This document shows, in pieces, positions 43,690 through 53,049 of a stretch of 64,000 bases of DNA; position 1 is the first letter of the stretch; each line of letters opens with the position of its first letter. Source of the stretch: Bradyrhizobium sp. in8p8. Its GTDB lineage: Bacteria > Pseudomonadota > Alphaproteobacteria > Rhizobiales > Xanthobacteraceae. Position numbers and translations under genes: made by a program. Below the pieces are notes generated by a model. The model had not been told where the DNA came from. It worked only from the letters and a program-made list of their open reading frames with translations, and did not search any database. The stretch spans positions 43,369-107,368 of the forward strand of contig NZ_AUGD01000017.1 in NCBI RefSeq assembly GCF_000426845.1, read 5' to 3'.

Positions 43690-43716
43690 TCCCGACACCT
43701 CTAGTGCCGGGATGGC
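43686..43716. other. 13-base-pair hairpin overlapping the -24 element
   Basis: GCCATCCCGACAC and GTGCCGGGATGGC pair with one mismatch around a five-base loop. No T-run follows on either strand. It lies between the binding-protein gene and the acyl-CoA synthetase, and its foot covers the TGGCAC box. It could be an intercistronic RNA hairpin or a repressor site. Confidence 0.5.
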
Positions 43717-43879
43717 GAAGGGCATGTTTTCTCGATTGTCTTGGGAATGATCTTCAGGCGATACCCCCAGCGCAGGCCTGCGACTCCCGCAACCGTCCTC
43801 GTCGTATCCACGTTGTCCTCGGCGAAGACACATCGGAATGCTGCCCGCACACACAGCCGTCGGCAGCCGCTTCCTCGGT

Positions 43880-45094
43880 CTATTTCTTGATGAGCGGGCA
43901 TTCGCTTTCGGACAGCGGTCGATAGGCCTCGTCTGCCGGGATGGTCGCTACGACCTTCATGAGATCCCACTCGCTCTTGGATTCGGATGGTTTCTTAGCC
44001 TGAAGCAGGTACATGTCGCGCATCATCCGCCCATCGTCGCGGATGCTGCCGTGCTTGGTCATGAAATCTTCCACCGGGAGCTTTTTCATCGCGGCCACAA
44101 CCGCCTTGGCGTCATCAGTGCCGGCCTCCCTCACTCCCTTAAGATAATGGAGCGCAGCGCTGTAAATTCCAGCCTGAAAGGATGTCGGAGGCTTGCCGTG
44201 ACGTTCCGCGAACCGCTTGGAGAACGCTCGCGTCTCTTCGTTTTGGTCCCAATAGAAAGCTTCGGTGAACAACAGACCCTGGGCCGCTTCCAACCCTAGC
44301 GAGTGGATGTCGGTCAACAGAACCAGCATGCCGGCCATCTTCTGCCCGCCAGCGATGATCCCGAAATCCGCCGCGCCCTTGATCGCGTTGATCGTATCGG
44401 ATCCCGCATTGGCTAGGCCGATCACCTGGGCCTTCGAGGACTGAGCTTGCAGGAGAAATGAAGAAAAATCAGATGAGTTCAACGGAACGCGCACCGCGCC
44501 GAGCACCTTGCCTCCTTTCTTCTTGACGACCGCCGCCGTATCGGCCTCCAACGCATGTCCGAAGGCATAATCTGCCGTGAGGAAAAACCAGCTATCCCCG
44601 CCTCCGTTCGCTATGACCGCGTTGGCCGTGCCGTTCGCCAAAGCATAGGTGTCATAAACCCAATGCATTCCGAGCGGGGAGCACGATTTCCCCGTGAGAG
44701 CGGTCGACCCTGCCGACGTGGTAATCGAAATCTTCTTTTTCTCTTGCGTGATGCCTTGGACCGCGAGGGCAACCGCCGAATTGCCCAGCCCCATGATCAC
44801 GTCTACATTCTCCACGTCGTACCAACGTCTGGCGATCGCAAGGCCCACATCCGCCTTGTTCTGAAGGTCGGCGGACACGACATCAATCGGCTTTCCGTTC
44901 ACCTGACCACCGAAGTCTTCGACCGCCATCTTGACCGCCACGACGTCGCCCGGTCCCTGAATGTCCGCGTACGGGCCCGACATATCGTCCATCACGCCGA
45001 TCTTGACGACACCGTCGGAAATCTGAGCGTGCGCCGGCGATGCCAAACAGAGGACTAGACTGGTCACCAGGACACAGATGCGACGTCTATTCAT
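43880..45094 (-). CDS. Liv-type periplasmic substrate-binding protein (orphan)
   Basis: A 404-residue binding protein with a Sec signal peptide (MNRRRICVLVTSLVLCLASPAHAQ) and the mature start VVKIGVMDDMSGPYADIQGPG. No permease or ATPase gene lies next to it: the downstream genes are enzymes and the upstream side is IS debris. It may feed one of the other two intact Liv transporters in the window. It has its own sigma-54 promoter about 40 bases upstream. The ORF is intact. Confidence 0.9.
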   Translation of the reverse strand: MNRRRICVLVTSLVLCLASPAHAQISDGVVKIGVMDDMSGPYADIQGPGDVVAVKMAVEDFGGQVNGKPIDVVSADLQNKADVGLAIARRWYDVENVDVIMGLGNSAVALAVQGITQEKKKISITTSAGSTALTGKSCSPLGMHWVYDTYALANGTANAVIANGGGDSWFFLTADYAFGHALEADTAAVVKKKGGKVLGAVRVPLNSSDFSSFLLQAQSSKAQVIGLANAGSDTINAIKGAADFGIIAGGQKMAGMLVLLTDIHSLGLEAAQGLLFTEAFYWDQNEETRAFSKRFAERHGKPPTSFQAGIYSAALHYLKGVREAGTDDAKAVVAAMKKLPVEDFMTKHGSIRDDGRMMRDMYLLQAKKPSESKSEWDLMKVVATIPADEAYRPLSESECPLIKK

Positions 45095-45133
45095 TCCATC
45101 CTCATTCTAGCTCGATATTCCACCCTACCTTTA

Positions 45134-45148
45134 GCAAAGAGAATGCCA
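45134..45148 (-). promoter_or_regulatory. Sigma-54 promoter of the orphan binding protein
   Basis: The minus strand reads TGGCATTCTCTTTGCT, with GG and GC ten bases apart and both boxes at consensus. The predicted start site is near 45122, 28 bases before the ATG at 45094. Confidence 0.7.
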
Positions 45149-45220
45149 GCGCCGGGAGGCCCAAGATTTTGAAGTCGCGGGGTGGCCAGCCTAACGAAAA
45201 GTGACCGCGCGAAGGACAAA

Positions 45221-45234
45221 TGTCTTCTAAGACA
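45221..45234. promoter_or_regulatory. Palindrome TGTCTTCTAAGACA, possible activator site
   Basis: A 14-base inverted repeat (TGTCTT, two bases, AAGACA) about 75 bases upstream of the -24 element of the binding-protein promoter, a normal distance for an enhancer-binding site. I did not find a clear copy at the other four promoters, which weakens the assignment. Confidence 0.3.
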
Positions 45235-45368
45235 ACACTCAGAGACTGTCGGCCGGGTGAGGAAATATCGCGGGGTTGCCCCACCAATGCGTGCGGTAAG
45301 CCCTCTCACGCTCAGGATATGGATCGAAAGAGCCAGGTTCGCACAACTTGCGATCCCGGCAAGTCTAG

Positions 45369-45405
45369 CTCCAGCGGTTGGCTCTATTGTTGCCGGCGCA
45401 AGTCC
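45369..45405. repeat. 37-base dispersed repeat, copy 1
   Basis: It matches 63500-63536 at 33 of 37 positions (CTCCAGCGGTTGGCTCTATT, then GTTGCCGGCGCAAGTCC). Both copies lie near IS sequences. The rest of the 45149-45614 stretch has no gene I recognise. Confidence 0.6.
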
Positions 45406-45614
45406 TCCGGGAATGTCCGAAATTCTGTGTAAGCGATTTCTGTGAAGGTTGAAGTTGGTGTTTAAGGCATTGAAGATTGGCATCAACCGCATGGCGGACA
45501 ATTCTGCTTGGCCGGACCGAGCGGTCAAGCCGCGCAGCGGCGCGCCGCAGGAGCTTGACGGCCAAGGTTCGGACCAAGCGATCATCGTCGGCGCCGTGAT
45601 GTCGATTGTGCTCA

Positions 45615-46717
45615 TCAGCGGGCGGTTCCTGGAAACCGAGCGCCAAAGTGGATGGCGAACTGGCCCATTGCGGCGGTCCACTCGACCGGCCGCCGCCAAT
45701 GAACGCCGGCGTTCCTGATGGCGAGGAACATCAGTTTGAGCGCCGCCTCGTCGGGTCGGGAAGCTGGCGGGGGTCTTGATGATCTTGCGCAGCGAACGAT
45801 GCAGCGCCTCGACCGCATTGGTCGTGTAGATCATCTTGCGGATGCTTGGAGCGAAGGCGAAGAATGGCACCACATGCTCCACGCATTGCGCCAGATCTGG
45901 CCGATTGCGGGATAGCGCTTGCCCCATTCGGCCTCGAACTCCGCAAGCCTGAGCGCCGCCGCGTCGGCGCTCTCGGCCCGATAGATCGTCTTGATCGAGG
46001 GCAGGATCGCCTTACGGTCCTTCCAGGAGACGAAGGCAAGGCTGTTGCGGATCAGGTGCACGATGCAGTCTGCACCAGGGTCTGCGGGTAGACCGAGGTG
46101 ATCGCTTCCGGAAAGCCCTTCAGCCCGTCGACCACGGCGATCAGGATGTCGTTGACGCCACGTGTCTTGAGTTCGTTGACGACCCGCAACCAGAACTTGG
46201 CGCCTTCGGTCTGCTCGATCCAGAGCCCGAGCACGTCCTTCTCGCCGTCGCTGTTGTAGGCCAGCGCGGCGTAACTGCCTTGTTCTTGACCAGGCCCTAG
46301 TCACGAATTTTGACCCGCATCGCATCGAAGAACACGATCGCGTAGACGCGTCGAGCGGCCGGCTCTGCCATTCCCGAACCTCATCGAGGACGGCGTCGGT
46401 CACCCGGCTGATCATATCGGGCGAGACCTCGGTGCCGTAGAGCTCGGCCAGGTGGCCTTGGATCTCCCGCACCGTCATGCCGCGGGCGTAGAGGCTTAGG
46501 ATCTTGTCGTCGAAGCCATCAAACCGGGTCTGCCCCTTGGTGACGAACTGCGGCTCGAAGCTGCCTGCTCGGTCAGCTCCGCGCCGAGCGCACGCTCAAT
46601 CAAGGCCTTCTTGAGCTGTTTGAACAGCCCGTTCTCGCCAGTCAGGTCCTCTGGCTTGCTGTAGTTCGCCAGAAGCTGGTCAAGCAGTTCAGGAGTGATC
46701 GTCGAATCAGTCCTCAT
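45615..46717 (-). mobile_element. IS256-family transposase, decayed
   Basis: The minus strand, in several frames, gives an IS256-type Mu-like transposase: MRTDSTITPELLDQLLANYS, then after an internal deletion near 46565 FEPQFVTKGQTRFDGFDDKI, MTVREIQGHLAELYGTEVS, LGLWIEQTEGAKFWLRVVNE, RNSLAFVSWKDRKAILPSIK, TTNAVEALHRSLRKIIKT and the tail GQFAIHFGARFPGTAR. It has at least three frameshifts and a loss of about 40 residues. Inactive. Confidence 0.8.
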
Positions 46718-47062
46718 GTGAGTCTCCCCTCAAAGGTAAACTCACATACTTATACATCCTTCTGGACACCCTCGCGACTTGCTCGGCAAGGTGAGGCTGG
46801 CCGAAACAGGTCGCAGCCAACTTGGGCCACCTTAACTTTTCTTGCGTCGAAGCTTTTCGATCAGTCTGCGCTGCTCCTCGATGTCCTCGCTTTGGCTCTT
46901 CTTTGTTGGCCATTATTAGTCGCCCGAACGATCTGCCCGCACTGGGACTTGAATCCCGCAGGTAGACGTCTTTAGGTTCCAACCCGCTCCAACAGATCGT
47001 GCCCCGTTGCGTGGTGTAGCTGGCGGCGGGAGACCGCGTTCACCGGCAAGAGCCGGGGCAGG
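46718..47062. other. IS end and linker between two IS256 remnants
   Basis: The first 70 bases look like the left end of the IS256 element (GGGTGTCCAGAAGGATGTAT on the minus strand, just before its transposase). The rest has a short minus-strand frame with MANKEEPKRGHRGAAQTDRK, which I do not recognise. No other gene is seen. Confidence 0.4.
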
Positions 47063-48220
47063 TCAGCTGGCGATCGCCGGAAGGCTGACGGTGGGATCAT
47101 CGCTCAATGGCGCGATGGTTTCCAGCGTCATGTAGCGGGCGCGCTGGACGGCCCATTCATCGTTTTGCTCGAGCAGGATCGCGATGAGGCGAACGATGGC
47201 ATCTTCATTGGGGAAGATGCCGACGACCTCGGTCCGGCGCTTAATCTCGCCGTTCAGGCGTTCGATCGGATTGGTCGAGCGGGAAGGTCATGTAGGCTAG
47301 CACATCGGTCTCGGCCTCGTCCAGGAAGCCGGCAAGCTTGGGCAGCTTGGGACGGAGCTGGTCAGCGACCTTGCGCCACTGCATGCGAGCGGGCCTCGGC
47401 ATCGTCCTGGGCGAACGCGGTGGCGATGAAGGCGGAGACGACGCGCCGGCCGCTCTTGCCGGCATGGGCCAGTGCGTTGCGCATGAAGTGGACGTGGCAC
47501 CGCTGGCCAACTGGCATTGAGCACCTTGGCGACGGTGGCCTTGATACCCTCATGGGCTTCGGAGACAACCAACTTGACACCACTCAAGCCGCGGCGGCGA
47601 GCTTGCGCAGGAACGCCGTCCAGAACGTCTCGGCCTCGGACGGGCCAATGTCCATGCCGAGAACTTCGCGCCGGCCGTCGCTGTTGACGCCGACCGCGAC
47701 GATGACTGCGACCGACACGATGCGGCCATTCTGGCGCACCTTCACGTAGGTAGCATCGATCCACAGATACGGCCAGTCACCCTCGATCGGACGGGCGAGG
47801 AACGCCTTCACCTTGTGGTCGATCTTCGCACAGAGCGGGCTTACCTGGCTCTTGGAGATGCCACTCATCCCCATCGCCTGCACCAGATCGTCGACCGAGC
47901 GGGTCGAAACGCCTTGCACATAGGCTTCCTGGACCACGGCGGTGAGCGCCTTCTCTGCCATCCGGCGCGGCTCCAGGAAACCCGGGAAGTAGGAGCCCTT
48001 GCCCAGCTTGGGGATGCGAAGCTCGACGGTGCCGGCCCGGGTTTCCCAGATCCGGTCGCGGGGTAGCCGTTGCGCTGGGCCAGACGCTCGGGGTTCTTCT
48101 CGCCGTAGGCTGCACCGGCCTGGCCTTCGACTTCCAGCTCCATCAGCCGCTGGGCGGCAAAGCCGATCATTTCGCGCAAGAGATCGGCATCAGGGGTCTT
48201 CTCCACGAGCGTGGCGAGGT
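47063..48220 (-). mobile_element. Second IS256-family transposase, decayed
   Basis: Read in successive frames: NLATLVEKTPDADLLREMIG, RDRIWETRAGTVELRIPKL, MAEKALTAVVQEAYVQGVST, ISKSQVSPLCAKIDHKVKAF, LWIDATYVKVRQNGRIVSVA, GVKLVVSEAHEGIKATVAKV and the end MTLETIAPLSDDPTVSLPAI. Frameshifts are visible near 48068 (two extra bases), 47590 (one lost base), 47510, 47400 and 47290. It is of a different IS256 subgroup from its neighbour. Its 5' end is inserted in, or fused with, the IS21 gene upstream. Confidence 0.8.
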
Positions 48221-48965
48221 TGGCGTTGCGCCGGCCGACAATCTCGTCGACAAAAGCCCGGTAGTCATCGAGACTGGCGAAGTCGCGCGTGCCCCGCAGC
48301 AGCAGCGCATCCTCCAGGGCTAGCTTGAAATGAGATGCCTGCATTGTTGCGCGTTGGCGCCACGCCGTAATGGCCCATCAGTCCGGCGTAGCGCTGTGTC
48401 AGATCCTCCCGCGCATCGGCCGCCAGATTGCGGAACGCCGCCGACAGGCTGTCGATGCGATGCTCCCGCGGCACGCCGCCGAGCGCCCACAGGGCGTTCT
48501 GCAGGCCCTCGGCCAGGGCGACGAAGCTTTCGCCGCCGAGTACGACATGGGCATGCTCGAAGCCGGACAACGCCAGCCGGAAGTGATAGAGCCAAGCCTC
48601 ACTCGCGATGGTGATGCCGAGCGCGCTCGTGCCGGTGAAGTCGGACAAACCCAGGCGGCCGGGCTCGTGCTCCTGGCGGAAGATCACGTCCTGTTCGGGG
48701 CCGTTGAGCCCCGCCAGGCATTGATGCGCCGCTCCAGCGTGCGTCGGATGTTGGGGGCTAGGTCGGGATGCCGTCGGCGCAGCTCGTCCAGCACGCCGAT
48801 CACGCGGATGCCGGGCGCAGCCTTCAGGATCGGGACGATCTCGGTCTCCCAATAAGGCGCGAGCGGATCGGACCGGCGCCGGCCCCGCGGCGTCTTCTTC
48901 TGCGATGGCAGGCGCGAGTCGCCCTCGATCCGATAGGCACTCGCTTTCGGGAACCCCGCCTTGGC
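48220..48965 (-). mobile_element. IS21-family IstA transposase remnant
   Basis: The readable pieces are WETEIVPILKAAPGIRVIGV in one frame, then CLAGLNGPEQDVIFRQEHEP, GRLGLSDFTGTSALGITIAS, ALWALGGVPREHRIDSLSAA and GHYGVAPTRNN in the next, and ALLLRGTRDFASLDDYRAFV in a third. These follow the order of an IstA integrase core. The N-terminus is cut at about 48965, where an opposite-strand transposase begins, and the C-terminus runs into the IS256 gene at about 48220. No istB is present. Confidence 0.75.
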
Positions 48966-50506
48966 CGTGGACGAGTTGCTGACAGTGAGCGAGCGCTACA
49001 GAGGAAGCAGTCGGCCTGACAAGAAGAGGATCATCGACGAGTTTGCCGCTGCGGCAGGTTATCACCGGAAGCACGCGATGCGCGTATTGCGTGCTGGTCC
49101 GGCCCAAAGCAAGCGTAGGCATCACGGCCGTCACGGCGTATCTACGGAGAAGCCGAGCGCGGGGCGCTGATTGTGCTTTGGGAGGCGTCGGACCGAGTAT
49201 GCGGCAAGCGCTTGAAGGCGATCATACCGACACTGATCGAGGCGATGGAGCGCCACGGCCATCTGGCGCTCACCGCCGAAGTACGTACATCTCTCTTGTG
49301 GATGAGCGCGGCCACGATTGATCGAGGGCTGCGGCCCCAGCGCGAGCAGTGCAGCCCAAAGCGTAGGCGAGCGGGTGCCATCTCAACGATTCGCCGCTCG
49401 ATCCCTGTGCGCACATTCTCGGACTGGCGCGATCCACCTCCTGGATACGTGGAAGCGGATCTTTTCGCACATTCTGGTCCGGTGACGCGTGGGTCTTTCG
49501 TGCAGACGCTGGTGATCACGGATATCGCATCGGGCTGGACTGAGCTGGCGCCGCTCGTGGTTCGCGAGCAGACCGTGCTGGTGGATGTACTTCGCGAGGT
49601 CCGCCGTAGGCTTCCATTCCCGTTGCTGGGCTTCGACACCGACAACGATACAGTGTTCATCAACGAGACAGTACGTGACTACTGCGCGACGGAGAAGATC
49701 GAGTTCACGCGATGTCGGCCGTATCGTAAGAACGATCAGGCGCACGTTGAGCAGAAGAACGGCGACATCGTTCGGCGAATGGTCGGATATCGCCGATACG
49801 AAGGGGTCGCGGCAGCCGAGCAACTGGCGAAGCTCTACGCGCCGGCTCGACTGTTCGTGAATGCCTTCCAGCCGTGCTTCAAGCTCGCTGAGAAGACGCG
49901 CAACGGTGCCCAGGTGAAGAAGCGCTATCACAAGCCGCTGACGCCGTGCGACCGACTGCTGACTGATGGTCGTGTGGACGCCGTATCGCGCCAGCGCATC
50001 GCCGAGCTTCGTGCCGATCTCGATCCGGTCCGGCTATTGGCCGAGATACGCAGCGCACAACGAGCACTTCTCCGCTCGCGGACGCGGCGGACAACGCGTC
50101 GATCGCGGCCTCGAGGTCGGAGCCGACGGTGCCGCTCGACAGCTTCGTCGCCGGGCTGCGCACCGCCTGGCAAGGTGGGGAGATTCGTCCGACATCTCAG
50201 CCGAAGCTGAAAGCAAAGCGCGGCCGGCGCCGTCTCGACCCTCTCGTCGCGGTGACCAATGATCTGCATTCCTGGTTCGACGCCGATCCGTCCTTGTCCG
50301 GTCGTCAGTTGCTCGACCGATTGCAGGCCGAGTACCCCGGAGAATATCCGGACGGGCTTGTACGCACAGTGCAACGGCGCCTAAAGATCTGGCGTAGCGC
50401 CATGGCACATGAACTCGTGTTCGGGCGAGATCTGGGAGCCTCCGAAGCTACTCTCGCAGACGCACAGCGTCCGGAGCCAACATCAGCCGCAGGTTTGCAA
50501 ACCTAA
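48966..50506 (+). mobile_element. Integrase-core (rve) transposase, frameshifted
   Basis: The product starts VDELLTVSERYRGSSRPDKK, shifts near 49110-49170, then reads YVEADLFAHSGPVTRGSFVQ, LLGFDTDNDTVFINETVRDY and RCRPYRKNDQAHVEQKNG, the three parts of a DDE integrase core (Asp, Asp, Glu). A second shift near 50085 leads to LVAVTNDLHSWFDADPSLSG and the tail. The length before damage would be about 500 residues. I am sure of the transposase assignment but not of the IS family name. Confidence 0.75.
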
Positions 50507-50777
50507 AGTCCATCCGGATGGACCGAGCGTGGCGTCGTGCTCGTCACCGTCAAGGTGTGGCCTGTCGACTTCGGCCCCAGCCTCCAGGTCGATCCGACGG
50601 CCAACCTTGACGGCGCCTGCGCGCGCCGCCATCGGGCTGCCATGCCGGAAAGGACAATTGCGCGATGCGCGGCATCGCCTCACTTGACAGGAATAAACGA
50701 AAATAGGCTCGGGAACAAACTTGGGTGAGGCAATACGAAGTCTCACCTTGATCGCCGCCGCGCAAAAGACGCCACGG
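50507..50777. other. IS-flanking sequence, no gene recognised
   Basis: This stretch follows the transposase stop and precedes the tandem repeat. No frame here resembles a known protein. It is probably the non-coding end of an insertion element. Confidence 0.35.
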
Positions 50778-50849
50778 GTGGCCGGCTTCAGATCGGAATA
50801 CCTGGCCGGCTTCGAATTGGAACGCATGGCCGGCTGCGTTGGAATCCGC
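50778..50849 (+). repeat. Three tandem 24-base repeats, IS21-like end
   Basis: Three copies of a 24-base unit, each beginning (G/C/A)TGGCCGGCTTC or a close variant and ending in GGAA plus a few bases, follow one another without gaps (50778-50801, 50802-50825, 50826-50849). IS21-type elements carry multiple repeats like these at their ends as transposase binding sites. The next base begins a different transposase. Confidence 0.6.
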
Positions 50850-51543
50850 AACCATGCGCCGATGGGGCCTGGCGGTCGGCCCTCAAGTGCTCAGGCAGGT
50901 TCATGATCGGGTCGTGAAGCTTGCCCATGAGAACGGCGTCATCGCGAGACGGCGGATGCGCGTGGACACGATCGTCGTGGAGACCAACATCCACTATCCG
51001 ACCGACAGCACGCTGCTGGGGGACGGAGTGTGGGGTGTTAACCCGGACCATGAAGAAGATCACGGGGATCGTCGGCGCGGCCGGAACCAAGCTGCATGAC
51101 CGCAGCCGGAGCGTGAAGCTGCAGTCTGTTCGAGATCGCGCGAATAGCGCGCGCCAAGGTCCCGCTCAACCGGGACCGGCTGCAGCGGCGGTATCGTCGC
51201 TTGCTCGATACGACGAGCCGGGTCGCAGGACAGGCGAAGCGGTTCTCGGCGGAGATATCGCAAGGCGTAAAGCGATCGGCGGATGTTCTGCAGCAATCGC
51301 GCTGGAGGGCCTGCGCGCGGAGCTTGAGGAGATGGTGCCGCTGGTGCGGCAGGTGATGCGTCAGACCCGGGCGCGCCTCTTCCATGGCGACACCCATGTC
51401 GAGGGCAAGATTCTGAACGTGTTCGAGCCGTCGACCGAGGTCATCCGCAAGGGCAAGGCCGGCAAGCCCAACGAGTTCGGCAAGATGATCAAGCTGCAAG
51501 AAGCCGAAAACCAGATCATCGTCGACTATGAAATCTACGCACA
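50850..51543 (+). mobile_element. ISNCY-type transposase fragment
   Basis: Read in two or three frames: MRRWGLAVGPQVLRQVHDRV, RMRVDTIVVETNIHYPTDST, then KKITGIVGAAGTKLHDRSRS and RARLFHGDTHVEGKILNVFE, IRKGKAGKPNEFGKMIKLQE and NQIIVDYEIYAH. It is cut on both sides, and its 3' edge lies two bases from the livF stop codon at 51545, yet livF keeps its normal end. Confidence 0.7.
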
Positions 51544-51544
51544 T

Positions 51545-52270
51545 TCAGACGCTCGATCGTCCTCCCAGAAACGCTTCGATGAAGGTCTGATCCGAAAGCA
51601 GCGCCGCGCCCGTGCCTTGCTTGACGACACAACCCAGGGAAAGAACGCATGCCTGGTCGGCAATGCGTAACGCCGCGTGCGCATTCTGCTCAACCAGAAG
51701 AATGCCTAGCCCGTGGGCGTCGCGCAGCTTAACGATGAGCTTGAATATCTCCGCGACGACGATGGGAGCCAGGCCCATCGAGGGCTCGTCCAGCATCAAT
51801 AGCTTCGGATCTGCGATCAAGGCTCTACCGATCGCGAGCATCTGCTGCTCACCGCCCGACATCGTGCCCGCAGCCTGCGAGCGTCGTTCGATCAACCTCG
51901 GAAAGAGCTCGTAGACCCATTTCATCCGCTCCAGCACTCGCTCTCGGTCTAGGCCGTACCCGCCGAGCATCAGGTTTTCCTCGACGGCGAGTTCGGCGAA
52001 GATCCTTCTCCCCTCCGGCACGTGTCTTATCCCGGCACGAGCGATGACTGCCGGCGCCCTACCGAGAATAGAGTGTCCGCGGCAGAGAATGTCGCCGTCG
52101 CTGGGGCGGATGAAACCGGAGATAGTGTTCAGTAGCGTCGATTTCCCTGCGCCGTTCGCTCCGACGAGCGCCAGGATTTCGCCTTCTCGCACCGAGAGCG
52201 AAACGCCGTGCAATACTTCGACCGATCCATATCCCGCCCGCAGGCCGTCGACCTCCATGAGGGCCGTCAT
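51545..52270 (-). CDS. livF: Liv-type ABC transporter ATP-binding protein
   Basis: A 241-residue ATPase (MTALMEVDGLRAGYGSVEVL). Walker A LVGANGAGKST, signature SGGEQQMLAIGRAL, Walker B LLMLDEPSMGLAP and the tail TFIEAFLGG are all present. The start overlaps the livG stop (ATGA). It is the last gene of the third Liv operon. IS sequence starts within two bases of its stop, so any native terminator is gone. Confidence 0.93.
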   Translation of the reverse strand: MTALMEVDGLRAGYGSVEVLHGVSLSVREGEILALVGANGAGKSTLLNTISGFIRPSDGDILCRGHSILGRAPAVIARAGIRHVPEGRRIFAELAVEENLMLGGYGLDRERVLERMKWVYELFPRLIERRSQAAGTMSGGEQQMLAIGRALIADPKLLMLDEPSMGLAPIVVAEIFKLIVKLRDAHGLGILLVEQNAHAALRIADQACVLSLGCVVKQGTGAALLSDQTFIEAFLGGRSSV

Positions 52271-53049
52271 GCGACTTCCTCGACTATCCCGAGATATGCC
52301 GCGATTACATCCTTATCGGCCTTGATGGTTTCTGGCGCTCCTTCGGCCAGCTTTCGCCCGAAGTTCAGCACGACGATGTGGGACGAAATCGACATCACCA
52401 TTCCCATATCGTGTTCCACTAGCAGGACGGCACGGCCATCGGCGGCGATGCTCACGAGGAGTGAAGCGAGTTCATCCGCCTCGCTCCGGTTGAGCCCTGC
52501 TGCCGGTTCGTCGAGCAGCAGAAGTTTCGGGTCTTGCGCGAGTGCGCGCGCGATTTCGACCCGGCGCTGATGGCCGTACGGCAGATCGGCCGCAGGCCGC
52601 CCCCACCATTCCTCGGAGACCCCTACCCGCGCGAGGCATGTGCCGGCGCGTTCGGCAAGTTCTTCGTTGTCGGCCATGACAAGCCATGGGCGGAGTAGAG
52701 AACCCAGCAGGCCATGCTTTCCGAAGCGATAGGCGCCCGCCATGACGTTCATCAGAACGCTCATGCCCTGGGCCATCTGCGGCGTTTGGTAGGTGCGGGC
52801 GATTCCGGCCCTAGCACGCATATATGCGGGCGTTCCCGCAAGATCGCGTCCATCGAGGCGTATCGTTCCTCGGTCGGCCGGGAGAACACCCGTGAGGAGG
52901 TTGATCAATGTCGTTTTTCCGGCCCCGTTCGGACCGATCAAGGCAGTCACCTCGCCGCGCGCCATGAAAAACGACACGTCTGCAACGGCGTGGACACCGC
53001 CGAAGCTTTTGGAAACGCCAGCGATTTCAAGGGTCGCTTGGAGCGTCAT
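52267..53049 (-). CDS. livG: Liv-type ABC transporter ATP-binding protein
   Basis: A 260-residue ATPase, with Walker A LIGPNGAGKTTLINLLTGVL, the LivG insert IARTYQTPQMAQGMSVLMNV, Walker B LLLLDEPAAGLN and EHDMGMVMSISSHIVVLNFG. Overlaps both neighbours by four bases (ATGA). Supplies energy to the LivH/LivM pair upstream. Confidence 0.93.
   Translation of the reverse strand: MTLQATLEIAGVSKSFGGVHAVADVSFFMARGEVTALIGPNGAGKTTLINLLTGVLPADRGTIRLDGRDLAGTPAYMRARAGIARTYQTPQMAQGMSVLMNVMAGAYRFGKHGLLGSLLRPWLVMADNEELAERAGTCLARVGVSEEWWGRPAADLPYGHQRRVEIARALAQDPKLLLLDEPAAGLNRSEADELASLLVSIAADGRAVLLVEHDMGMVMSISSHIVVLNFGRKLAEGAPETIKADKDVIAAYLGIVEEVA

Noticed and set aside
43616..43690. N-terminal extension of the acyl-CoA synthetase to 43690
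   Set aside because: The extension lies within a sigma-54 promoter and its leader and adds no conserved residues; the ATG at 43615 gives the normal family N-terminus.
45095..45614. A plus- or minus-strand gene between the binding protein and the IS256 remnant
   Set aside because: The open frames there change composition halfway, cross the repeat and promoter, and resemble no family I know.
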